A stretch of DNA of 64,000 bases from Uropetala carovei (taxonomy: Eukaryota; Arthropoda; Insecta; Odonata; Petaluridae): the NCBI GenBank assembly GCA_036926305.1, contig JAXCHB010000235.1, forward strand, positions 2,356,001-2,420,000, read 5' to 3'. This document shows, piece by piece, positions 24,878 to 33,480 of this stretch (position 1 is the stretch's first letter; each line of letters starts with the position of its first letter). Made by a program: the position numbers and the translations under genes. The notes below the pieces were generated by a model that did not search any database, was not told the origin of the DNA, and worked only from the letters and a program-made list of their open reading frames with translations.

Positions 24878-24978
24878 AAAAAGGAATTTCCTTACACGCA
24901 TAATTTTACGGCACTGTATTAATCATTTCGTATGTTTACTGAATAAAATTGAATTTTAAAAAAACTTTGCGAGTTATA

Positions 24979-25268
24979 GTCTGTTCACTATCTAAAGTCT
25001 CTTGGCCTTGAAGACCACGCCACTTAGCAGCAGCCAATAGGAGACGGTTCGTTTGGGAAGGTAGTGGGGGGAACTCAGTGTTACTCCTGATTTCGAAGCG
25101 TTCACATCGGTCTGCGTTGCCATTTCTACAGCCGTTTCCTTGCTGTTGCTGTTCGTGATTGGGTATCTGTTCTCCCGCGCGAAAGTTGTGAGGGGCGATG
25201 GAAGGGGAAACTTTCGTGATTGACTACTTGCTCTATGAAGGCCAAGAGACTTTAGATAGTGAACAGAC
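24979..25268. mobile_element. MITE with perfect 31-bp TIRs, probably mariner-type
   Basis: The ends GTCTGTTCACTATCTAAAG and CTTTAGATAGTGAACAGAC are perfectly inverted and the match continues inward to GGCCTT. The flanking TATA occurs on both sides (24975-24978 and 25269-25272), consistent with a TA or TATA target. The 290-bp element has a GC-richer interior and no coding frame. It begins about 100 bp after the neighbouring Helentron-like repeat. Confidence 0.8.
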
Positions 25269-25639
25269 TATAATATTAAAGTACTCGTAACAATATCATT
25301 TAACCGAATTAAGGCTCTTAGATATGTCGCTCGGCAGTTAATTGACAGCCACGATTTCATGCGTCATCTTGCGAAATAATTATTTTATTGAGAATTTTCT
25401 GTCGAATTCAGTTCTCACTCCACCATTATTATTGCTCCTAACAAACAGCTCTCGTTACCTGCACCGTCATTAAAAATTCTACTGTCTATTTTCACAGGAT
25501 CATATGAAGCAATTTAGATACTGATTACTTAATTTTTCCCGAATACAAAAGTCATTAGATCTTTACAAAACAACATTTTTCTCTTAGAATGCACATACTA
25601 CAGATAACTGAAGACCTTAAGCACATAAATTTAACGTAG

Positions 25640-25855
25640 CCATAATATATATATAATAATATATATATATGAATTGTGTCTCTCTTGTGCTGACGAAGGG
25701 ATCATCCCGAAAACTCTAACCTCTACAAATGTCTCTCCAACACCCCAGCGGCTCTACTTCCGGTAAGTGTTCACTGGGTTTCCTTCAACACCTAGTTGCC
25801 CTAAATATCCTTACCTTTCCTCTTCCGTAGTGTATATATATATATATATATATTA
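25640..25855 (+). repeat. AT-microsatellite-flanked segment with hammerhead-like core
   Basis: Two (TA)n runs (about 25645-25670 and 25831-25852) bracket a 160-bp segment. It contains CTGACGA, a short GGGA/TCCC stem and GAAA at about 25692-25716, the order of a hammerhead ribozyme core (CUGANGA, stem II, GAAA). I could not pair stem I or find the cleavage triplet, and one extra A lies next to stem II. A donor-like GTAAGT and an acceptor-like TCTTCCGTAG also occur 70 bp apart in this segment. Confidence 0.3.
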
Positions 25856-26127
25856 CAGTAAACCTACAAGTCCTTTTCCTTCGGTGTGACATCAAGCAAT
25901 GTTACAAAAAATAATGAATCCGTGCGAATGCAGGAGTTATTATACTGTACATTTCCCCGCAGAGGCCCATTCATTCGGGTCGATGAACTTTCCGATGAGT
26001 GGATATTCCTTGAAATTACACGGAAGAAATTACCAAGCACAAGCACGTGCTTAGGTACGACTAAGGTATACATGTAAGGGACTCGAGGCGAAACCTGTAT
26101 TCGAGAAGTCTTACGTCCACCACTCAC

Positions 26128-26166
26128 CTTCCTTGATAATGACCGGCTGCCGCAAAAGGGGGTGAA
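26128..26166 (-). CDS. Candidate 39-nt microexon of an unidentified minus-strand gene
   Basis: On the minus strand the segment is preceded by a polypyrimidine tract of about 50 nt ending CCACCCCCTCAG and followed by GTGAGTGG after CAAGGAAG. Both splice sites are close to consensus. The length is a multiple of three and all three frames are open (FTPFCGSRSLSRK, SPPFAAAGHYQGR, HPLLRQPVIIKE). I recognise no protein family. If spliced directly after the candidate exon at 29455-29525, the open combination VISSS... plus SPPFAAAGHYQGR is possible. This rests on splice-site pattern only; 39 nt is too short for any coding test. Confidence 0.35.
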
Positions 26167-26525
26167 CTGAGGGGGTGGATGCGGGGAGAGCTTGAGAGGG
26201 AGGGAGAGAGAGAGAAGGTCACTGAGTCCGACGGCAAACGTTTTGCTTCGGCTCATATTAGCTTAAGGGAGAAAGGGTTCATTGGCTACGGAACGGCCTG
26301 AAAAGGGTTAAATGGTATCGAGGCGAGGGTCATTGGAGAGAACGGAGTGAGAAAATTGCACGGGATTCGAGAGAATGAATTCCGGGAAAGGAATGGTTTT
26401 GTGCGCGAAGCACCAATTATAAACAGAGAGACACTGAACGCATCAGCACTGATAAATGAATTGCCAATACGCGAAGTGAAATTTTTGAAACGATACGCCG
26501 CGAAACGAAAAAGTAAAAGAAAAAC

Positions 26526-27108
26526 GGTATTGTCCTGTTATACCCCCACAAATAAACTGTCCCATAAAAACATCATCGATAAGGAAACGTGAAATAAATA
26601 AGAAACATAGTAACGTGGAGATGAACTTCCAAGCATTGATATTTAAATATCAGACCTGATTGGCCGGTCTCGACATTTACAAACCCAATCACCGGATAAC
26701 AGGGAGGGATACTTTGGTTCCGGGCGAGGCGAAGGGCGCGGTAGCGCCCGGAGACGACTACCCATTAAAACAAAGCGAGCCGAAGGCTCGTCAATATATC
26801 CTTCCATTTGCGGCGCAATAATCAAGAGGATATAACATTGAAAGGATATATTGACGAGCCTTCGGCTCGCTTTGTTTTAATGGGTAGTCGTCTCCGGGCG
26901 CTACCGCGCCCTTCGCATAGCCCAGAACCAAAGTATCCCTCCCTGTTGTCCGGTGATTGAGTTTGTAAATGCCGAGACCGGCCAATCAGGTCTGATATTA
27001 ACTCGATCTACAAATAAAACTTAGTTCCCTCAATTGTTAATCGTGACCTTAGCAACGTGATAATGTTTTTACGGAAGTTTATTTGTGGGGGTATAACAGG
27101 ACAGTACC
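26526..27108. mobile_element. TIR element with exact 8-bp TSD, hosting a foldback
   Basis: The termini GGTATTGTCCTG and CAGGACAGTACC are inverted repeats; pairing continues for about 45 bp through TTATACCCCCACAAATAAAC. The flanking 8-mer agaaaaac is exact (26518-26525 and 27109-27116). The 8-bp duplication with 5'-GG tips would fit Merlin-type elements, and hAT or P cannot be excluded. The middle is occupied by the foldback at 26647-26997. There is no transposase. Confidence 0.8.
26647..26997. repeat. Near-perfect foldback (about 157-bp arms, about 40-bp loop)
   Basis: The arms 26647-26805 and about 26843-26997 are almost perfect reverse complements. Tips are ATATCAGACCTGATTGG and CCAATCAGGTCTGATA. 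TTAA lies directly outside both (26643-26646 and 26998-27001), as in piggyBac-type insertion, with one base difference at the left edge. Each arm contains two small hairpins, GGGCGC-GGTA-GCGCCC and GAGCC-GAA-GGCTC. Open minus-strand frames across the arms are by-products of the repeat. Confidence 0.85.
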
Positions 27109-27149
27109 AGAAAAACTCAACGCCTTACATTTTCAATCTTTTATAATCT

Positions 27150-27830
27150 GAATTATAATTATAATAATAATAATCCATCTATATTGAGGGCGATGTTTAA
27201 ACATCCACGTCTATTCCTACATATAACCCTGACGAATACAAACATCCATGTCCTAGCCGGGATTCGAATCCGCGACCTTAGTATCCGTCGACAGATATTC
27301 TAAACCAGTGGTTCTCAACCTTCTACCTCCATTGAGATATGGAGGCGGGCACAAGCATAAAAAATTGTTAGAAATCACGAGAAATGATGCAATGAGTTAT
27401 ATAATTTAATATATTTAACAACTAATATTGTCGATTGATGCTCGAAACAATAAAATTCTGTGAAAGGAAAACAAACTGATTTTAATACTTTTTTTCTATC
27501 AGAGGAACTCGAGTTGAGGAAGTTGGATGGAAAGAATATCTCGTCACAGGCGACACGATGTCTCGTCACTGCTCTGGTAGTAACGATTATTTTCATGGAG
27601 CAAATGAGTTATTGCTATCGTTCGTTACGGCATTAACAACGTTTTCGGCAGCACTGCGAACAAAAATATTAGTAACAAAATTTTCAAAACTTGCATCATT
27701 GGATAAGGGATTATGAACATCTCCATGTGTGCAGAAGAAAGCGGGCACCTAGAAATGGCTTGGCGGGCACCACGTTGAGAATCTCTGCTCTAAACCACCC
27801 TCCTACTAAGGAAAGCAACTGCTCTTCTAA
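27150..27830 (-). repeat. tRNA-derived SINE (second family), split by a hAT MITE
   Basis: On the minus strand a B-box CGGATTCGAATCCCGGC lies near 27250. An A-box-like TAGTAGGAGGGTGG lies on the far side of the hAT insertion at 27306-27787. Downstream the body reads GACATGGATGTTTG and ends in an ATT-type tail at about 27150-27175. With the hAT removed, the tRNA-like head is continuous through TGGTTTAGA. No target duplication was identified for the SINE itself. Confidence 0.55.
27306..27787. mobile_element. hAT MITE inserted in SINE head
   Basis: The left end is CAGTGGTTCTCAACC and the right end reads GTTGAGAATCTCTG. The flanks ttctaaac (27298-27305) and ctctaaac (27788-27795) match at 7 of 8 positions. 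GCGGGCAC blocks sit near both ends. The 482-bp element has no coding frame. Confidence 0.82.
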
Positions 27831-29454
27831 ATGTTTTTAAAAAATTAAAAGTTATAACGGCAACATGTATATTATTCTTGATTGCGACATCGTTTCATCA
27901 AAGTTATAACAATCGACAAAAATGAACCAATGAAAAATAAATCAGAATTGAATAGTACCCTGACGATACAACGAGGCATAAAAGGTTAATGATTCGTCAG
28001 AATAGCCAAATTTAAGAGACAACAAACAGCTAACCATTAATTTGCCGCTCGACGAAAAAACTTGTACACAGTTATAACAGGAATTGGTCCCAAACACTTT
28101 ACCGCAACATTTAATGAAATTATTTGAAGAATGTTTTACGATAATTCGAAGCTATGCAAACCTTTCAGCCGTATCTGCGTCAAGATTTCCATTGGATGTT
28201 TGCTCTAAAAAAAATTAACATACTAGCACGATTTTTTCGCTAAAAATAAGATGGGATAGGGAAAGGAAGGAAAAGTACGAGGTTACATTATTAGCACGTT
28301 AAAAAATATGCTAAAATGTACGCGGCCGAACTAAAATTCCTCGGAAACGTCTGGAGCGGCGATTTCAATAGAGAGGGTGGAAGTCTCGGTCCTTCAGGAC
28401 CTCCCCGCTTCCTAAAAGTTCCACGTTACCGCAATACCGCGTTGCCGTAATCCTTTTAAGGGGTGCCAAAGCCGCTGCCGGACAAGTTCGGGAGAGGGGA
28501 TTGCGAAGGGTAGGTAGGTGGATGACATACGCGCGCGGAATGAGAGGCCAGAGAAAGCGATGTGGTGGTCGTCACGGCTATCATCACCATCAACTGGTTA
28601 GCTAAGCGAGATGGAGATGCCAAAAAATAAAACGAAAGAAGAATCCACGGAAATCCTTTAAAAATTTCATAGCGGTCAACAATTTCCCATCTATATCCCA
28701 CATGTTAAAAAAAACACACACATAAAACCTTAAATGAATACTAAGAAACTTATTGTTCTCAGATATCACACTGCTTCGAAGTGACCTCTAATCCAACGTG
28801 GGAACAAGCTATAAGGAAAGGTTTTGATAATTTCCCTGTTGGAGGAGACCATTAGCACCTGGAGGTGTCGCAATTGTTTTGTTTTTGGAGATTTTTTAGA
28901 GATATATTATTCAAGTTCTGAGTCGTGAAATGTTTTTTAACTCTACCGTAAAGTTGTAACGGCATTTCTTGGATTGTATGGACTAAAATTTTCATAACGA
29001 GTCATAAAAAAATATGTACCTACCGACAATACTAGGAGACTTCCAGGTACCAATAATGCTGTTCTATGGGAAATGACTCTTCAATATCAGAAACCTTTCC
29101 AAATTATAAGAAAATAATGTAAGAAATCAACGAGTTAGGATCGGTCGGACGTCGCAGGTCTGGAAAATCGCGCGGCGCTCGTGAAATTAAAAAGGCGGGA
29201 ATAATCACTGAGAGGGATTAGGAAACCGCGCACACACGACGTAGTTTCCAGTCACCGATTGTAGAGTCCGGAACGGCGGTTTTACCAGCTCGCGGCCGTG
29301 GAAAATTACCGACGTGGTGATCGCGAGAGAATGATGCGCGTTTTGCAAACTTACGCACGTTTCGAAACATCGCGAGAGACGCCGAGGTAAAAGTGAATGC
29401 GGGCAAAAAAAATGACACGCATAATAAATTAATAGGTTTTTTTTTTGCACTCAC
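27831..29454. other. Anonymous stretch upstream of candidate exon
   Basis: Nothing is recognisable apart from a GC-richer patch at 28330-28560 and a CpG-rich patch at 29140-29370. The minus strand near 28245 has a good polypyrimidine/TTTTTAG acceptor pattern without a matching donor at exon distance. Confidence 0.35.
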
Positions 29455-29525
29455 TTCCGCGACCCTTGAACGTTTTTCTCCTCTGCGGCGAAGAAGGCCT
29501 CGTGCGAAAATGATGAGGAGATCAC
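29455..29525 (-). CDS. Candidate 71-nt exon of an unidentified minus-strand gene
   Basis: On the minus strand the acceptor GATTTTCTTGTCTCATTTCAG precedes the segment, and the donor GTGAGTGC follows GCGGAA. The exon is CpG-rich against its surroundings. Two frames are open: VISSSFSHEAFFAAEEKN onward, and DLLIIFARGLLRRRGEK onward; the third starts with a stop. I recognise no family. It is the same strand as the microexon at 26128-26166, with an intron of about 3.3 kb between them if adjacent. It could equally be a non-coding exon or a chance pair of splice-like sites. Confidence 0.33.
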
Positions 29526-29745
29526 CTGAAATGAGACAAGAAAATCATTAGGCAGTGAAGGATAACGAACTGAGGAGGAAAGTATAATGAGGGTAGGTTT
29601 TATAACTCAAAAACGATAATTTATAGCTTATTATGAAAAGAGGATTATGGATTCTTTTCTTCATCACGATTACCAAAAAGACGTCACATGTTCCAAACGG
29701 CCAGGTGGAAACGTTATGAAAAAATACTTAATATGAAGAATAGTA

Positions 29746-30519
29746 CAGGCGACGCTCGATTTACGCCATAGATACGTTCTGAGGATTATGGCGTAAATCG
29801 AAATTGGCGTAATTCAAAAGTAATTTTCCATCAGTATTTGATCGTGTACAGTGGCGGCTCCTACCATGGGAACAGTGGGATTCATCCCTCCCAGAACTTT
29901 TTAAACCTCCGTAAAATCTTTCTTTACGGTGATGTAATGCCAGTGGTTAATTTATTCCTGTATTTAATATTATTCCTTGTATATGTTTAATGCAAATAAC
30001 GCGTCATAAATTTCTCATTCAAGCGGCCCGTTAAAACTTTTCTTTAGGTTGCACCGTCCTGTGAAAAAATTCTAAACAGTAATTTGGGGGTTCCAAAATT
30101 ACGCTCACGCGCGCACACAAAATTACGACAAAATGCTGTGGCTATCCCCACCGGTTAAAAGATATGGAGCCGCCACTGATCATATAAACTTAAGAGTTTA
30201 CCAAATACGCAGTAAAAATAAAGGAAAAGTCCTGAATTAAACTAAAAAGTAAATATAGGCATTATTTTATTAAAATACATGCGGATATTAAAATTTTCAT
30301 ATTTATGCAACATATAAATGAAGCTTGTAATATGTGCAGTGTACCTGGGACGACCACATCTGAAGATTTTCCGTGAAACTTCACAATGTAATATTCTAAG
30401 GTAGCAAAGGCGTATAAACGAGCACGGTGGCGAAAATAGGATGTTATTTGCACGTTCATTATAAATGGCGTTAAAATGAAAGCGCGTAAATCGGATTGGC
30501 GTAAATCGAGCGTCACCTG
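29746..30519. mobile_element. pogo/Tigger-like MITE, split by a hAT MITE
   Basis: The termini CAGGCGACGCTCGATTTACG and, inverted, CAGGTGACGCTCGATTTACG differ at one base. TA lies directly outside both (29744-29745 and 30520-30521). Further internal copies of GGCGTAAATCG occur near both ends. The tip pattern and TA target fit pogo/Tigger-type mariner relatives. No transposase; the interior is disrupted by the hAT MITE at 29849-30178. Confidence 0.8.
29849..30178. mobile_element. hAT MITE nested in pogo-like element
   Basis: The ends CAGTGGCGGCTCCTACCATG and ATATGGAGCCGCCACTG are inverted repeats with hAT-type tips. The flanks atcgtgta (29841-29848) and atcatata (30179-30186) match at 6 of 8 positions. 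The 330-bp element is non-coding. Confidence 0.75.
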
Positions 30520-31456
30520 TATTCAAAATTTTACGCACGCCATCAAATTTTTCATTCATGAATTAAATCATTTTTCTCTTATTTGATTACCGAAATAACT
30601 AATAAAAACTATACGAAACTATTAAAAAGGTTAACATTAGCTTTATACGTTTTATACTTGCAGGATTTGCTGGAGGACCTTCACGACTATTGAAAAGGTT
30701 ATAGAATATAACTTTTTACGAGTATGACCCGAAAGTATTCTGGCACATGGCGATTAGAAACGCCAAGTTTACGTAGCACCGAGAAGAAAAACAGAAGAAG
30801 AGGGATTCCAAAATAAAATAACGAGTGGGCGAATAGAAAGTGTTTTCTACGGATCAAGTAAAGAGTAATCTGAAAATTCGAGAATGTTAATTTCGTATGG
30901 TGAGGATTCTAAATGATTAACGCCACATTCGAAACGGACAGGCATCGGTGTAGAAAAAAACTGCTTGACCATCCCACAAGAAGCCCATATTAGGTGCAAA
31001 TGATGAGAACAGTTACGAAGAGTCGAAAAATTAGCGAGATTTCTTAAAAAGTTATCGCTCTGTTTGTCTATCAACCTGTTTTTCCTTCCGCGTTCGCTTC
31101 GCTGCTTTGTTTTTATAAATGTTCCTAAAACTATTTTTGTGATTTTAACGTCTTGGAAAATCACAAGCAGTTTTAGACCTATCGCGATAATTTTCGCCGG
31201 AAGCGTTGATTTTTGAAAGAATCGAAATTCAAATTTTATTTTCCGCAACTTTAAACGCTTAGGGAGTAAAATTTTCAAGTGTGTTATAATACAAAGAGTC
31301 GAAAATTTGCATTTGTTTTGAAAAGTCATTAACTTCCATACATAGGAAGTTTCGGGATAATTTATAGGTGGCGTTCTAACATATAGTGCTTCGACGTTGC
31401 CAAATTAAAAGACTATATCATAAGAATAAAAGTACCTAATGCTATTGAATAAAAAT

Positions 31457-32218
31457 CTGATGTGGCCAAAACACGACTTTCTCCATATTTGGAGTATAGA
31501 TATTTAAATTATTATGAATAGCATTATGAGGCAAAATTATTATTTCGTATCGTAAAAGAATACAGTCGTCCTTATTGGCGTAAATTACGTATATTTTGAA
31601 TATGTTTACAGAATTCACCGCTACATGGTGGTGGCGCTGTATCCTGGTATTAAGAAAAAGCAAAATATCTCCGAATTGGATGGTTCTACGAAAATTTGTT
31701 TCAAACAAAACTTAGAAGAAATATTATTCTCTACAACTTTGGTCCTCACGAAGATTACCAATAACGATGTTTTTAAGGAGATATTTGAGGGTAATCGAAA
31801 AAACCGATTATTTTTTATAAATAATACCTAAACAATAACTGCTATGGAAAATTCCTTCAAATGAAAGTTGTAGGAAATTACATTCTCTATAACATTTGTA
31901 TAGAATTTTATATATAATAATGATGTTTTAACGGAGAAATATCGCAAAAACTGAATCTGGTTTCCGGTTAACAGTTATTGTCCAAAAACTAATCAGTTCT
32001 TTGTACTCATCCTAAAGTGTTATATATGAAGTTTGGTAACGATATGGCAAGTACTTTTTGAGTTAGAGCGCCCACAATCACATACACACACACAGACATC
32101 ATTCCGAAAATAGTCTAAACGTGTACTAGGGACCTCAAATCGTGTATTTCCGTTGAAATCTCGAAGTCAATTTTTTTCATGATCACAATACTTTACCATT
32201 ACTACGTATGGAGAAAGT
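31457..32218 (-). mobile_element. Helentron-like repeat, family 1, copy 1
   Basis: About 760 bp, homologous throughout to 36783-37563. In minus orientation the element starts ACTTTCTCCATA after a T run. The inverse, TATGGAGAAAGT, occurs close to the other end, followed by a short hairpin-like segment (intact as ATGTG-loop-CACAT in copy 2) and then A/T-rich flank. A CACA-type microsatellite lies inside (about 32078-32092). Subterminal inverted repeats, a 3' hairpin and insertion in a T tract match the architecture described for non-autonomous Helentrons. A 68-codon frame shared with copy 2 is probably not coding. Confidence 0.62.
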
Positions 32219-32924
32219 AAAAATTAATCCGAATCGTTACGATGAGTTTAAAATTTTCTCGACAGCCTCTCAAGGAATTAGAACAATCAAGAAAAAGCAG
32301 AGAAAAATGAAGTGATTAAAATCAAATTTCAAATCAGAAAATGAATATACGACAGAGACGGATGGAATGAGAAATAACGACGAAAAATTTACGCTTCCTG
32401 TAAATGTGATTGCTAATGAATGCAAGTATCCAGTTCGTTCAGTTCCAATTTGGCTAGAGTACCCCCGAATCGAGATTTTATGCTAAAATACAAGCTTTCA
32501 CAACACCGACTCAGGAAAAATTCCAAACAAGGTCAAAGGTCGACCGGATCGATCAATCGGAGAGGTTTTTCCTCCTCGTGCATGAGGGTCAAGCTGGATC
32601 ACTAACGTGAGATACGCAAAGGAGTTCAAACCGCTATCCGTATAAGAACGATTAGAAAACCATGAGATTTACTAAAGGAAACGAATAAGGCCTCGACCAA
32701 GATAGCTCATCCATCGGGTACGATTCGCTGATTAACTTTCGCAAAGCGAGCGGATACAAAAACCACGCAACCTATATCAAACGAAGAGACGTTGAAGAAC
32801 ACAGACCTTATGTCAAAAGTTGAACGGTAATATGCACTGCGAATTTCTACACTGAGAATACTTAGATGAGTACAAATATAGATCACAGATCCGCTTTAAA
32901 TTTTTGGAAAACAAGAATAATAAT

Positions 32925-33120
32925 TGGTTGAAGCTTTCGCGGGTGCTTGTCATGCTGAAATTAGGTTTTTTCGGGTTATCCCGCGTACATTTTTTGCGTT
33001 AACCGCCGTTTCCTCTCTTTTGCCGGGTGATCACTCTGAAGAAGTCTCCGGCAAAGGAGAGGAAACGGTGGCGGTTAACGCAAAACATTTACGCGGGGTA
33101 ACCCGAAAAAACCTAATTTC
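32925..33120. repeat. Palindromic element with 12-bp flanking duplication
   Basis: The arms 32957-33027 and about 33050-33120 are near-perfect reverse complements (GAAATTAGGTTTTTTCGGGT against its inverse), with a loop of about 25 bp. The 12-mer aagaataataat lies at 32913-32924 and again at 33121-33132, directly after the right arm. A 32-bp asymmetric leader (32925-32956) sits between the left copy and the palindrome. The duplication is simple in sequence but exact. Confidence 0.6.
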
Positions 33121-33171
33121 AAGAATAATAATGATCACATCAGACGAACTTCATCGACGTTTCCAATGTCC

Positions 33172-33294
33172 ATAAAAGGTTTTGAAAATCAGATGCCTAT
33201 TCCGGCTACCAAGCAGCCATCATCTGTGGTTGAGACGGTGACGAATGTTTTGTAGCCGAAATGCGCATCTGGTTTTCACAACCTTTTCATAGCA
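33172..33294. repeat. Inverted repeat with hammerhead-like motifs
   Basis: AAAGGTTTTGAAAATCAGATG on the left pairs with CATCTGGTTTTCACAACCTTTT on the right. The minus strand contains CAGATGATGGCT, a loop, then AGCCGGAAT, which is one or two bases away from the CUGAUGA, stem II, GAAA order of a hammerhead core. The plus strand contains GTAGCCGAAATGCGCATCTGG, and a related GCAGCCGAAATGCACATTCC occurs at about 11310. I infer remains of a Penelope-like or retrozyme-type terminal unit. Confidence 0.4.
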
Positions 33295-33379
33295 GTTGGA
33301 GATGTGTATCAATTTGATTTAAAACATAAGGCGAACTCGAGAATTTTCTATTGAATTGAAAAATAACCAACAAGCTGTT

Positions 33380-33480
33380 ACTTTCCTCCATGTTATGCAA
33401 ATTGAGGAACGGAACGGTTCTGGAATCGAACCCAGGCCCTCAATTTACTTGGTGATTATCCAAAAGCCACATTATTAATG
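33380..33480 (-). repeat. tRNA-like B-box remnant, probable SINE fragment
   Basis: On the minus strand TGGGTTCGATTCC is a perfect Pol III B-box (near 33425-33437). The upstream tRNA-like half is not foldable as an intact tRNA and no clear A-box is present. It is best read as an old SINE or tRNA fragment. Confidence 0.4.

Noticed and set aside
25758..25831. 74-bp intron-like GTAAGT...TTCCGTAG segment
   Set aside because: The flanking segments are repeat DNA with (TA)n runs and no coding support, so I treat the pairing as coincidence.
26643..26985. Minus-strand frames across the foldback arms
   Set aside because: Both come from the same inverted sequence; openness in both arms reflects the duplication and not coding.
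27240..27270. Possible intact tRNA gene
   Set aside because: A B-box-like motif is present but no complete cloverleaf can be drawn. The context is a SINE.
30847..31329. 160-codon minus-strand frame
   Set aside because: No recognisable motif or family, no splice or promoter context. A frame this long is expected occasionally by chance in 64 kb read in six frames.
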